64,000 nucleotides of DNA, from the NCBI GenBank assembly GCA_049306095.1, contig JBAQPU010000030.1, forward strand, positions 1 to 64,000, written 5' to 3'. Below the pieces are notes generated by a model, which was not told where the DNA came from, searched no databases, and saw nothing but the letters and a program-made list of their open reading frames with translations. The position numbers and the translations under genes were made by a program. This stretch comes from UBA2336 sp049306095 (GTDB lineage Bacteria > Bacteroidota > Bacteroidia > Cytophagales > Cyclobacteriaceae). Of the stretch, positions 7,832 to 16,327 are shown piece after piece (the first letter of the stretch is position 1; each line of letters opens with the position of its first letter).

Positions 7832-8983
7832 GTGAAGATTCTTATTCTCCATCAATATTTTAACACACCAGAAACAGGCGGGGCTTTACGCTCCTTTTAC
7901 CTGGCCAGTGCCCTGGCAGAAAGGGGTATTCATACTGTCGTTATTACTACTCACAATCAGCCTGGGCGAAAAACAATTTTCATCAATGGAATTGAAGTCC
8001 ATTATCTTCCCATTCCTTACGATAACAGGTTTGGATTTTTCAAACGGATTTCATCTTTCTTAAAATTTGTGTGGAGCATTGTTCGCGAAGCAGAGCAGTT
8101 TAAAGATGCAGATGTCTGCTACGCTATTTCTACACCGTTAACCATTGGACTGGCAGCGATCTGGATTAAGAAGCGATATAAGATTCCTTATTATTTTGAA
8201 GTGGGTGATTTATGGCCGGAAGCGCCAATACAACTGGGCGTTATTAAAAATCCTGTACTAAAAACAATTCTGTACAAACTCGAAAAATCGATTTATAAAC
8301 GGGCTAAGGCCATTGTTGCATTATCGGGTTCGATTAAAGAGGAAATTCAAAGGAAGATTTACGGAAAGGAAATTCATGTGATCCCCAATATGGCGGATAC
8401 AGAATTTTATAAACCCGAGCAGAAACTACCAGAATTGGAAGCAAAATTTGATGTGAACAAGTTTGTAGTGAGCTACATCGGTACGATTGGCCTTGCCAAT
8501 GGATTGGAGTTTTTTCTCGCTTGCGCGGAGGCTTCCATGAAACTACCGATTCAATTTTTAATATGCGGAGAAGGAGCCATGCTTGAAAGTCTCAAAAGAA
8601 TAACGAAAGAAGAAAAATTATTGAATGTGACGTTTATTCCGGCACAAAACCGTGAAGGTGTAAGGGAAGTATTAAATGTGACGGATGCAGCCTTTATCAG
8701 TTATCAGCAGATGCCTGTTTTGGAAACAGGTTCTCCTAACAAGTATTTTGACGCACTGGCAGCAGGAAAGATGATGGTGGTGAATGTTGGAGGATGGATG
8801 AAGAAAGAAATTGAAGCGAATAACTGCGGCCTTGCTGTTGAAAGCCCTCAGGATTTTGCAAGTAAAATCTCTTCATTTGTTTCTGACAACGGCCTGTTGA
8901 AGTCTGCACAAAAGGCATCGCGCAAGATTGCTGAATGCTACTCGCGGAGAGAATTAAGTGAACGGTTTGTGAAACTATTTTAA
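7832..8983 (+). CDS. Glycosyltransferase family 4 (GT-B fold)
   Basis: 383 residues from the GTG at 7832 (V-K-I-L-I-L-H-Q-Y-F). The open frame extends 35 codons further back, but that part covers a terminator hairpin and is not protein-like. N-terminal acceptor domain with T-P-E-T-G-G-A-L-R-S. C-terminal nucleotide-sugar domain with I-P-N-M-A-D, S-Y-I-G-T-I-G, I-C-G-E-G and the E-T-G-S-P-N-K-Y-F-D-A-L-A-A-G-K segment that carries the conserved Glu. It probably adds a sugar to lipopolysaccharide or exopolysaccharide. It stands alone, with no polysaccharide gene cluster around it. Confidence 0.88.
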   Translation: MKILILHQYFNTPETGGALRSFYLASALAERGIHTVVITTHNQPGRKTIFINGIEVHYLPIPYDNRFGFFKRISSFLKFVWSIVREAEQFKDADVCYAISTPLTIGLAAIWIKKRYKIPYYFEVGDLWPEAPIQLGVIKNPVLKTILYKLEKSIYKRAKAIVALSGSIKEEIQRKIYGKEIHVIPNMADTEFYKPEQKLPELEAKFDVNKFVVSYIGTIGLANGLEFFLACAEASMKLPIQFLICGEGAMLESLKRITKEEKLLNVTFIPAQNREGVREVLNVTDAAFISYQQMPVLETGSPNKYFDALAAGKMMVVNVGGWMKKEIEANNCGLAVESPQDFASKISSFVSDNGLLKSAQKASRKIAECYSRRELSERFVKLF

Positions 8984-9091
8984 TATTCCCCATTGTCATT
9001 TGACCCTGATTCTGAAATCTTGTGAGCCTGAAAATTGGTCTGTGTGGACACAGACCAAGGAAAAACTTTAGTTCTGTGCGAAAGATTATTT

Positions 9092-9123
9092 GAGATCGCG
9101 GCATGAAAGCCGCGAAGGACTTA
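9092..9123. repeat. Short dispersed hairpin repeat, copy 1
   Basis: gagatcgcggcatgaaagcc..., containing the hairpin gcggc-atgaaa-gccgc, recurs at 9224-9255. Between them is another hairpin, ccccggc-caggt-gccgggg (9134-9152). Region 8984-9252 holds no gene that I can see. Confidence 0.7.
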
Positions 9124-9223
9124 AAAGGTTAATCCCCGGCCAGGTGCCGGGGTCTCGACTGCTTAACTTGAATACTCCAATACGTGAAAGATTTTGATTT
9201 AAACCAGAGCAAATAGATGAGGT

Positions 9224-9255
9224 GAGATCGCGGCATGAAAGCCGTGAAAGGCTTA
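9224..9255. repeat. Short dispersed hairpin repeat, copy 2
   Basis: Second copy of gagatcgcggcatgaaagcc. Its last bases form the stop codon (TAA on the minus strand) of the polyprenyl synthetase gene, so the element abuts or has replaced the original gene end. Confidence 0.7.
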
Positions 9256-10221
9256 ATTTACCCTACCGACAAGGTTTTCGGTAAATTTTTTAAGCGCCAT
9301 TTTCGCGTCAGTCCTTCCTTCGATTTTTTCAAGATTGTTAAAACCCATTTCAAAAAACTTATTCACTTTTTTTTCTGTTAAAGCCCGAATGTTCAATGAA
9401 TCATAGATTGCCTTTACAGCTTTTACTTTTGCCTGTTTATTAAACTTTTTAGCACTCAGCCAATCATTCAATTCTTTTTTCTGATTGCCTTTTACTTTTT
9501 CCAGAGCTTTGATGAGCAAGTAAGTTTTTTTGTTTGCGATAATATCGCCACCCACCTGCTTTCCGAATTTTTTAGGATCGGCATAGGCATCCAAAAGGTC
9601 GTCTTTCAATTGAAAGCCAATGCCAATGTTTATTCCAAATTCTCTTAACGATTTTTGATCTTCCATCGGAGCATCGGCAAGGATGGCCCCCAGCTCCAGG
9701 CTAAATCCCAGCAGCACCGCGGTTTTCTGGCGAATCATATCAATGTATTCAGCCTCGGTGACAGAGTTCTTAGTTTCAAATTCCATATCCCACTGTTGGC
9801 CTTCACATACTTCCGCAGCGCACGTGTTGAATGCCTTGAGTACTTTCTTTAGCTTTTCAGACTCCAGTGACGAGAACATCTCGTACACTTTCACCAGCAT
9901 CACATCGCCTGAGAGAATGGCGGTGTTTACATTCCATTTTTCATGCACGGTAGCTTTTCCCCTGCGTAGCGGTGCGTTGTCCATAATGTCATCATGCATC
10001 AAGGTGAAGTTGTGGAAAGCCTCAACCGCAACAGCGTATGGCACAGCTTCGCTTACACCATCCTTGTAAAGTGAGTAAGAAAGTAATGTTAATAACGGGC
10101 GCATACGTTTTCCGCCAAGTCCCATCAGATAACGAATGGGTTCATACAATGATGTTGGGTGATTACCGAACTTGTGTTTTTTTATTTCCAGCTCGATGAG
10201 CTTGTTGTAGGTTGAAATCAT
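9253..10221 (-). CDS. Trans-isoprenyl (polyprenyl) diphosphate synthase
   Basis: 322 residues. Condenses isopentenyl diphosphate onto allylic diphosphates to make the prenyl chain of menaquinone or other isoprenoids. Both Asp-rich motifs are present: L-M-H-D-D-I-M-D (about 75-82) and F-Q-L-K-D-D-L-L-D (about 205). The G-G-K-R-M-R-P motif that binds isopentenyl diphosphate is at about 33-39. Product length cannot be decided from sequence. It follows the GxxExxY cassette and rnr in the same direction; the cassette's inverted repeat lies 10 bases before its start codon. Confidence 0.93.
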   Translation of the reverse strand: MISTYNKLIELEIKKHKFGNHPTSLYEPIRYLMGLGGKRMRPLLTLLSYSLYKDGVSEAVPYAVAVEAFHNFTLMHDDIMDNAPLRRGKATVHEKWNVNTAILSGDVMLVKVYEMFSSLESEKLKKVLKAFNTCAAEVCEGQQWDMEFETKNSVTEAEYIDMIRQKTAVLLGFSLELGAILADAPMEDQKSLREFGINIGIGFQLKDDLLDAYADPKKFGKQVGGDIIANKKTYLLIKALEKVKGNQKKELNDWLSAKKFNKQAKVKAVKAIYDSLNIRALTEKKVNKFFEMGFNNLEKIEGRTDAKMALKKFTENLVGRVN

Positions 10222-10230
10222 TGTCAGAAT

Positions 10231-10254
10231 CTGAATTTTCAGAATTTAAGAATT
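10231..10254. repeat. Terminal inverted repeat of GxxExxY cassette (downstream end)
   Basis: ctgaattttcagaatttaag plus aatt (24 bases) matches the reverse complement of 10641-10664 at 21 of 24 positions. The GxxExxY stop codon (10246-10248) lies inside it. Confidence 0.8.
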
Positions 10255-10593
10255 GTCTGAATTATTGAATTTCGGATTAAAGATCAATTTGTATTGCAGG
10301 CTATTCGAGCCAAAATTGATCAGCAGACCGCGAGGGAAATTATAAGCAACTACGTAGTTTTTGGCTTGCGCAAGGTGAACATCTTCAAGATTTATAAGTG
10401 CCTTTAATTCAACCACAACTTTTTCTTCCACGACAAAATCTGCGCGTCTTGTTCCAACAACAAAGTCCTCATAATGAATTGTCTGTTCAACCTCTCGCCC
10501 AAATTTAAGATTTGCCCGCTCTAGCTCGATTTGAAGACAACGCTGGTAGATCACTTCTTGAAAACCATTGCCGAGAGTATTATGAACTTTCAT
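10246..10593 (-). CDS. GxxExxY family protein (PD-(D/E)XK-like)
   Basis: 115 residues. The signature G-N-G-F-Q-E-V-I-Y is at ~8-16. The nuclease-like strand pair is T-R-R-A-D-F-V-V-E and V-V-V-E-L-K-A-L (~48-66, with the D...E-x-K triad). The end H-L-A-Q-A-K-N-Y, then G-L-L-I-N-F-G, is highly typical. Homologues usually have 12-20 more N-terminal residues (L-T-Y-x-I-I-G-x-A before MKVH). That sequence is readable upstream here (P-L-T-Y-T-I-I-G-C-A), but only without a start codon in frame. An ATG (minus strand, about 10632) lies in a neighbouring frame, so one base may have been lost. Function of the family is not established. The gene is flanked by inverted repeats. Confidence 0.88.
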   Translation of the reverse strand: MKVHNTLGNGFQEVIYQRCLQIELERANLKFGREVEQTIHYEDFVVGTRRADFVVEEKVVVELKALINLEDVHLAQAKNYVVAYNFPRGLLINFGSNSLQYKLIFNPKFNNSDNS

Positions 10594-10640
10594 GGCACAA
10601 CCAATAATAGTGTAGGTAAGGGGATCTTTTCCATTTTGTA

Positions 10641-10664
10641 AATTCTAAAATTCTGAATATTCTG
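10641..10664. repeat. Terminal inverted repeat of GxxExxY cassette (upstream end)
   Basis: Reverse complement of 10231-10254 with 3 mismatches. It also encodes the last residues and stop (10645) of RNase R, so the cassette begins at the end of rnr. Confidence 0.8.
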
Positions 10665-12831
10665 ATTCAGACTTTCTTCCTTCCTTCGCAAACACCAGGT
10701 CAATCGTGCGCTTATCCACATCCGTCTTTTTGATTTTTACACGAACCTGGTCACCAAGCGTATAAATTTTTCTGCGCCTGCGGCCCACAATGCAATAATT
10801 TTTTTCATCGTATTCGTAGTAGTCATCGTCCATATCAGCCAGGCGAATCATACCTTCGCATTTGGTTTCGGTAATCTCCACAAAAATTCCCCACTCCGTT
10901 ACACCGGAGATTAACCCATCGTAGGTCAGCTTCGGATCCATGGAGGCCATGAATTCTACTTGTTTGTACTTGATGGAAGCACGCTCGGCATCGGCTGCGC
11001 GTTTTTCACGCTCGGACGAATGCAGACATTTCTCTTCGTATTCTTTTTTATTCACCGATTTTCCTTTATCAAGATAGTGCTGCAACAACCGGTGCGCCAT
11101 CATATCCGGATACCTGCGGATAGGAGATGTAAAATGCGAGTAATGATCGAACGCCAATCCAAAATGACCTTTGGCTTCGGTGGTATACTTTGCTTTTGCC
11201 ATGGCACGAACGGCCAGCGATTGCAGTACGCCTTGTTCCGGCTTGCCCTCCACTTCGTCCATCAATTTGTTGAGGGAGCGTGAAATGGTCTTATCATCGA
11301 TATGAAGCTTGTGACCAAATTGTTTTGCGAACAAAGCGAAGTTTTGAACTTTTTCAGGATCGGGGAGGTCGTGTGTACGGTATACAAATGTGTTTTTGTC
11401 TTCGCCTTTCTTCATGTTATATATAAAGCGTGCTACCTGTTTGTTGGCGAGCAGCATGAATTCTTCAATCAACTTGTGCGCGTCTTTGCGGACTTTTGGA
11501 ATGACCGCCAAGGGCTTTCCTTTTTCATCCAGCTTGAATTTTACTTCCGTGGTTTCAAAGTTTACAGCGCCTTTGCCGAAACGATCTTTGCGAAGCTTGT
11601 GGGCCAGGTCATTCAGCGTTTTTAATTCAGCGGCAAACTTGCCTTTTCCGGTTTCCAGCACTTCCTGTGCGCCTTCATAAGTAAAGCGATGATCGGAGTG
11701 AATGATGGTTCTGCCGAACCACTCTTTTTTAATGTTTCCATTCGCATCCATATCAAACACGGCCGCAAACGTAAACTTATCTTCGTTGGGTCGTAATGAA
11801 CATAATCCGTTGGAAAGTCTTTCCGGAAGCATAGGTATGGTACGATCAACCAAATACACTGACGTAGCCCGATCAAACGCTTCTTTCTCTAGTTCTGAAC
11901 TCGGCTGAACGTAATGGGTTACATCGGCAATGTGAACACCAATTTGATAGTGGCCGCCTTCCAACGGTTCAATTGACAGCGCGTCATCAAAATCTTTCGC
12001 ATCTTCCGGGTCGATGGTAAAGGTTAGTGTTTTACGGAAGTCCCAACGCTTTTTAATTTCAGCAGCCGTGAAACCTTCGTCAATTTTGTTGGCTTCTTTT
12101 TCAACTTTTTCGGGGAACTCAAACGGCAATCCGAATTCTGCCATGATGGAGTGAATCTCAGCTTCGTTCTCTCCTGCTTTACCGAGGATATCAACCACTT
12201 TAGCGGTTGGATTTTTCTCTCCCGATGCCCACTCGATTACCTCAATAATAACTTTGTCGTTTGTTTTGGCTCCTTTAATGTGCTCGGGATAAACGAAAAA
12301 ATCCTGGTGGATTTTCCTGAAATCGGGGACAACAAAAGCGTAATTCTTCGAGAGTTCAAGCTTACCAACAAAGCGCGTGCGATTTCTTTTTAGCACACCC
12401 GTTACTCTTCCTTCCGGATGTTCCCCGTGCCGACCCGGAATAATACTGAGTGTAACTGTGTCGCCATCTAAGGCTGAACCCAGGTCGTGTGTTTTCACAT
12501 ACACATCAGGTTTGTCTTCACCCATGCGCACGTAGGCAAAACGTGCGTTCACGTGGTCAACGATTCCGGTTACTTGTTTGCCCGGAGGGGCACTCTTTAT
12601 TGCGTAGGCGCCATTCGGAAGTTCCTGTATTCTGCCATCGTCTTCCAATTCAAAGATGATGAAGGTGGCAGTTTTGATGTCGTCTCTTTTCTTTAACCCG
12701 ATTTTCTTGGCGAGTTGTTTAATGGAATACGCGCGGCCGGGATTATTCTCGAATAATTCGATAATTGTTGTGCGGATTTTCCCTATATAACTTTTGTCTG
12801 GTCCGCTTTTGGTTTTTTTTCTTTTACTCAT
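10645..12831 (-). CDS. rnr: Ribonuclease R
   Basis: 728 residues from the ATG at 12831. Another ATG at 12864 would overlap the upstream gene by 29 bases; MSKRKKTK is the usual beginning. A 3'-5' hydrolytic exoribonuclease for structured RNA. Order of domains: helix-turn-helix (~15-70), cold-shock/OB domains (~75-220), RNB catalytic domain with D-P-E-D-A-K-D-F-D-D-A-L (about 270-280) and H-I-A-D-V-T-H-Y-V, T-S-P-I-R-R-Y-P-D near 575, C-terminal S1 domain (~640-715, ending R-T-I-D-L-V-F). Its last residues, S-E-Y-S-E-F, are encoded in the inverted repeat of the neighbouring cassette. Confidence 0.95.
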   Translation of the reverse strand: MSKRKKTKSGPDKSYIGKIRTTIIELFENNPGRAYSIKQLAKKIGLKKRDDIKTATFIIFELEDDGRIQELPNGAYAIKSAPPGKQVTGIVDHVNARFAYVRMGEDKPDVYVKTHDLGSALDGDTVTLSIIPGRHGEHPEGRVTGVLKRNRTRFVGKLELSKNYAFVVPDFRKIHQDFFVYPEHIKGAKTNDKVIIEVIEWASGEKNPTAKVVDILGKAGENEAEIHSIMAEFGLPFEFPEKVEKEANKIDEGFTAAEIKKRWDFRKTLTFTIDPEDAKDFDDALSIEPLEGGHYQIGVHIADVTHYVQPSSELEKEAFDRATSVYLVDRTIPMLPERLSNGLCSLRPNEDKFTFAAVFDMDANGNIKKEWFGRTIIHSDHRFTYEGAQEVLETGKGKFAAELKTLNDLAHKLRKDRFGKGAVNFETTEVKFKLDEKGKPLAVIPKVRKDAHKLIEEFMLLANKQVARFIYNMKKGEDKNTFVYRTHDLPDPEKVQNFALFAKQFGHKLHIDDKTISRSLNKLMDEVEGKPEQGVLQSLAVRAMAKAKYTTEAKGHFGLAFDHYSHFTSPIRRYPDMMAHRLLQHYLDKGKSVNKKEYEEKCLHSSEREKRAADAERASIKYKQVEFMASMDPKLTYDGLISGVTEWGIFVEITETKCEGMIRLADMDDDYYEYDEKNYCIVGRRRRKIYTLGDQVRVKIKKTDVDKRTIDLVFAKEGRKSESEYSEF

Positions 12832-12835
12832 TTTT

Positions 12836-13555
12836 TTAGACGGTGTGGATAATATTTTTTTCATCCACCAGTGTCATTCCTTTTAGTTTTAAAAATAATT
12901 GTGTGAGCACCACCACATCGCTGATGCAGTAGGTTTTAATTTTTTCGAAGTTTTTCTCTTTATAATATACGGTATTTACCTGGCTGCCGTCCATGTCGGT
13001 TTTACTGGATGGAATGTTGAAAATGGCCGCCAGCAAATCGAGCGAAGTATAATGTTTGTAGTCGCCAAATTTCCATAACTCCATCGTATCAAGGTGTGGG
13101 TTTTCCCAGGGCTTGCGGCCCGAAAGATTCAATAAGGCCGGGGGCGCAATACCGTGAATCAGCATTCTGCGGCTTAAATAAGGGAAGTCAAATTCTTTAC
13201 CGTTATGTGCGCACAGACGGGCATTGGTGCCGTTTATTTTTTCAATCATCGCTTTAAACTCCCGCAGCAGGTTTGCTTCATCGTGATCGAAAAATGCTTT
13301 TGTTTTAATGCCCATCTCTCCCGACTCATTTTCATACAGCTTCCCGGCAACAATGCAGATTATTTTGCCAAACTCGGCATAAATGCCGGCCCGGTTGTGG
13401 AACAAATCTTCATCGGTCATGTTCTCTTCCCGCTTTAAAAAACCTGCCTTACGTGACCACTGAACTTTCAGGCGTTCGTTTAGCGATTGAAAATTGTCGG
13501 TACAGGCTACGGTTTCAATGTCGAGGAAAAGGATGTCGCGGAGTTCGGAATTCAT
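12836..13555 (-). CDS. DnaQ-like 3'-5' exonuclease (DEDDy)
   Basis: 239 residues. Exo I: L-F-L-D-I-E-T near 9-15. Exo II: C-A-H-N-G-K-E-F-D near 116-124. Exo III: Y-C-I-S-D-V-V near 210, with Tyr and Asp in the DEDDy arrangement. Matches the family of predicted exonucleases related to the DNA polymerase B exonuclease domain. It lies immediately upstream of rnr, five bases from the ATG chosen there, so the two nucleases are probably cotranscribed. Substrate unknown. Confidence 0.85.
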   Translation of the reverse strand: MNSELRDILFLDIETVACTDNFQSLNERLKVQWSRKAGFLKREENMTDEDLFHNRAGIYAEFGKIICIVAGKLYENESGEMGIKTKAFFDHDEANLLREFKAMIEKINGTNARLCAHNGKEFDFPYLSRRMLIHGIAPPALLNLSGRKPWENPHLDTMELWKFGDYKHYTSLDLLAAIFNIPSSKTDMDGSQVNTVYYKEKNFEKIKTYCISDVVVLTQLFLKLKGMTLVDEKNIIHTV

Positions 13556-13590
13556 ACTCTAAAAATAGCAAACGTTGGTATAAAACTTGT

Positions 13591-13899
13591 ATGAAGCTGC
13601 GGATGTTTCGTGCATTGTTGACTTTTTATCGGAGGTTTTTTCTGGTGACAGGAAGCATTTCGATGCTCTTCTGCATCTTCTTATGGTCAACAAAAAGTTT
13701 GTCGTATGGCTTCACGCTGCTCTGGATGAAGGTCATCACGAACCTGACCATTGGATTTTTCTATTTGACTTTCAATAAAGGGGCAACGTTATTTTATAAC
13801 AACCTTGGTTACTCATCACTGCGGATGTATGCGGGTGTTATGGTGTTGGATATTTTTATTTGGCTTGTCATGATTAGCATTTTACTCCTCGTAAGATGA
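13591..13899 (+). CDS. Small three-helix membrane protein coupled to an ABC ATPase
   Basis: 102 residues from ATG 13591. The open frame reaches further back only as an overlap with the divergent exonuclease. Predicted membrane helices at about 17-34, 40-60 and 79-101. The stop overlaps the ATG of the following ATPase (ATGA), which indicates translational coupling. It is far smaller than a usual ABC permease. Not recognised as a known family; its role as membrane partner of the ATPase is inferred from position. Confidence 0.7.
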   Translation: MKLRMFRALLTFYRRFFLVTGSISMLFCIFLWSTKSLSYGFTLLWMKVITNLTIGFFYLTFNKGATLFYNNLGYSSLRMYAGVMVLDIFIWLVMISILLLVR

Positions 13900-14549
13900 A
13901 ATTAGAATTTGATGGCATCGAATTTCGTTACAACGAACATCCGCTGTTAACGGGCGTATACGTTAAGTGCGAAACCGGAGAAATAACAGGCTTGCTGGGC
14001 AGAAATGGTTCCGGAAAAAGCACATTATTGAAAATTGTTTTTGGTTCGCTGCGTTCAGATGTGAAGTCGGTTCGTGTAGATGGGCAATACCTTTCGTCAC
14101 CATCATTTTCAAACAGGCTGGTTGCTTATTTACCGCAGGAGAGTTTTGTTCCTTCCTACCTGACGCTGCAACAGATAGCCAAGCTTTATAAAGTTCGGGA
14201 AGAAGACATTTTAAACCATTTTCCGGAGCTTTCAGAATTTCTTGACAAAAAGAAACACATGTTATCAGGTGGCACGATCCGGCTTTTCGAAAACCTGATT
14301 ACGTTGTATTCACCAGCGCCATTTTGCTTTTTTGATGAACCATTTTCCGGACTGGCACCGGTGATAATCGAACGTTTGCTAACATGCATGAGAATCGAAA
14401 AACAAAACAAAGGACTTTTGGTTACGGATCACCTGTATCGCCACGTTACGGAAGTAGCGGATGAACTCTATGTGCTGGCAAACGGAAGAACCTATTTTGC
14501 TAAAAGTAAAGAGGATTTAATCAGGCGTGGTTATTTAGCAGACGATTGA
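13896..14549 (+). CDS. ABC transporter ATP-binding protein
   Basis: 217 residues. Walker A G-R-N-G-S-G-K-S-T (about 37-45), Q-loop L-P-Q-E-S, signature L-S-G-G-T-I-R (the usual Q replaced by T), Walker B F-C-F-F-D-E-P, H-loop L-L-V-T-D-H. All nucleotide-binding parts are present. Only a 102-residue membrane protein accompanies it, so either this is a minimal transporter or the ATPase works with a permease elsewhere. Its 3' end overlaps the convergent lipB by 19 bases. Confidence 0.88.
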   Translation: MKLEFDGIEFRYNEHPLLTGVYVKCETGEITGLLGRNGSGKSTLLKIVFGSLRSDVKSVRVDGQYLSSPSFSNRLVAYLPQESFVPSYLTLQQIAKLYKVREEDILNHFPELSEFLDKKKHMLSGGTIRLFENLITLYSPAPFCFFDEPFSGLAPVIIERLLTCMRIEKQNKGLLVTDHLYRHVTEVADELYVLANGRTYFAKSKEDLIRRGYLADD

Positions 14550-15265
14550 GGATGGAACTCCATCCTGAAAAGATGTGCCAGTTTTTCTTTCAGAATTTCC
14601 TTGACCTTAATCATGTCAGCTTTTTTACCGAGTTCTTTTTCGATGGAGGTGACATCCTTATCCTTAATGCCACACGGAACCATGTGGTTGAAATAAGAAA
14701 GATCGGTGTTCACGTTTAATGCCAATCCGTGCATGGTCACCCACCTGCTTGTCTTAACGCCCATAGCACAAATTTTTCGAGCGCTCTTTTCATTCTCACA
14801 GTCAAGCCAAACACCGGTTAACCCTGAAATTCTTCCTGCTTCAATGTTAAATTCGCGAAGGGTTTGAATAACTGCCTCTTCCAGCAACCGCATGTACTGG
14901 TGGATATCGGTGAAAAAATTTTCAAGGTCAACTACAGGGTACACCACCAGCTGACCCGGACCATGATAGGTAATATCACCACCGCGATTGATGTGATAAT
15001 ACGAAGCGCCAATACCGGGTAAATTTTCTTTTGGAATCAGTAAGTTGTTTTCATTTCCGCTTTTCCCCAACGTATACACATGAGGATGTTCGCAGAACAA
15101 CAGAAAGTTATTCGTTACCAGTTGGGCATCAACGGATCTGTTTCGGTTTTCGGATTTTACGTTGAGAATGCTGTTGAATAAATCGGTTTGCTGATCCCAG
15201 GCTTCTTTGTAGTCGATATACCCGAGGTCAATAAATTTTGTTACCCGATTTATAACATGATTCAC
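14531..15265 (-). CDS. lipB: Lipoyl(octanoyl) transferase
   Basis: 244 residues. Moves octanoyl from acyl carrier protein to lipoyl domains of 2-oxo acid dehydrogenases. Diagnostic R-G-G-D-I-T-Y-H-G-P-G-Q-L (about 95-107), K-I-C-A-M-G-V-K with the conserved Lys, and H-M-V-P-C-G-I with the nucleophilic Cys. It overlaps the upstream SIS gene by 4 bases (ATGA), so coupled. It is functionally linked to lpd at the right end of the window, although not adjacent. Confidence 0.95.
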   Translation of the reverse strand: MNHVINRVTKFIDLGYIDYKEAWDQQTDLFNSILNVKSENRNRSVDAQLVTNNFLLFCEHPHVYTLGKSGNENNLLIPKENLPGIGASYYHINRGGDITYHGPGQLVVYPVVDLENFFTDIHQYMRLLEEAVIQTLREFNIEAGRISGLTGVWLDCENEKSARKICAMGVKTSRWVTMHGLALNVNTDLSYFNHMVPCGIKDKDVTSIEKELGKKADMIKVKEILKEKLAHLFRMEFHPQSSAK

Positions 15266-16269
15266 TTCAGGTTATCCAATTCAGTTTTCAGGTAGTCGAT
15301 CATTTCAACCGGATCGGGTTCTACTCCGTTTTCCTTGGCCAGGTAAAACGAAATCCAGTCGGTAAGGTGAACAAGGTAGAAGTATTGCTCCAGCAGGGAA
15401 GCGCCTTCTCCTATTATATCAATAATGCTGTTCGACTTTTTTTCAAAAATATCGCGGCAAATTTCCATGCGTTTCTCTACCCGTTCGTGATCATGATCGG
15501 AATACAAATACATCACCTGAAGCAGGGGTAAAATAGGTTCCGGGAATTTCCAGCCAACTAATTCATTGTGGTTCATTTCCGGAAAGGTGTTCACGTGCGC
15601 CAGTTGTTTGGCGTTTTCATTCAGTTGTTGTTGAAAGCGCATGGCCATCGCGTGCAACCGGCTATCGCAATATATGACGGGAAGTTTACCCTTCAGTTTT
15701 TTAGCAATGATTTCGGCTTCGGTTTGAATTGCCTTTTCGCTGCGATTGAGATGTTCAATCGAATTTTCTGTCTCTTTAATAAAGGCTGCGCCAATTAAAT
15801 TGGTGTGGTACAACAAGGAAAGAAGGGCAATCATATTGTACCCCAGCATAGCCCGGGGGCTTGACGACCCTGCCGGAAGCTGGATATAAAATAAATTATA
15901 TTCGCGTGCGATATCGAGAATCCTTCCACCCGAGGCAATCACAATGCAGTGGGCGCGTTTCAACAGTGCTTTATTCAGTGCGGCAATAGTCTCTTCTGTG
16001 TTTCCACTGTATGAACTGGCCACAAATAAAGTATGCGCACTTACAAATTGTGGAATGTTATAGCTTTTGCAAACCGTGATGGGTATTGGTATGCGGCCAA
16101 ACGTGAGCGACTCCACCAGGTTGGCTCCAATTCCGGAACCACCCATGCCCGCAATAACGATGTTGCGGATATCACTGCCCGGACGAACCAGGTCCAAGGA
16201 CTGACCAATTTTAAGCGCATCCGCCAGCTGGAGGGTAAACCCTTCAATGTATTTTTTTGTCATCGACAT
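15262..16269 (-). CDS. SIS-domain bifunctional phosphoglucose/phosphomannose isomerase-type protein
   Basis: 335 residues with two SIS halves. First half: I-A-G-M-G-G-S-G-I-G-A-N (about 39-50) and A-S-S-Y-S-G-N-T-E-E-T. Mid: G-S-S-P-R-A-M-L-G-Y. C-terminal half has F-P-E-M-N-H-N-E-L-V-G-W and the family ending (V-E-P-D-P-V-E-M-I-D-Y-L-K). Such enzymes interconvert hexose-6-phosphates. Coupled with lipB by a 4-base overlap. Confidence 0.88.
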   Translation of the reverse strand: MSMTKKYIEGFTLQLADALKIGQSLDLVRPGSDIRNIVIAGMGGSGIGANLVESLTFGRIPIPITVCKSYNIPQFVSAHTLFVASSYSGNTEETIAALNKALLKRAHCIVIASGGRILDIAREYNLFYIQLPAGSSSPRAMLGYNMIALLSLLYHTNLIGAAFIKETENSIEHLNRSEKAIQTEAEIIAKKLKGKLPVIYCDSRLHAMAMRFQQQLNENAKQLAHVNTFPEMNHNELVGWKFPEPILPLLQVMYLYSDHDHERVEKRMEICRDIFEKKSNSIIDIIGEGASLLEQYFYLVHLTDWISFYLAKENGVEPDPVEMIDYLKTELDNLK

Positions 16270-16327
16270 AATGGGCGAATTTACGATCTTTAATTTAGGA
16301 TTTTAGTTTTACGATTTTAGTTTTTAG

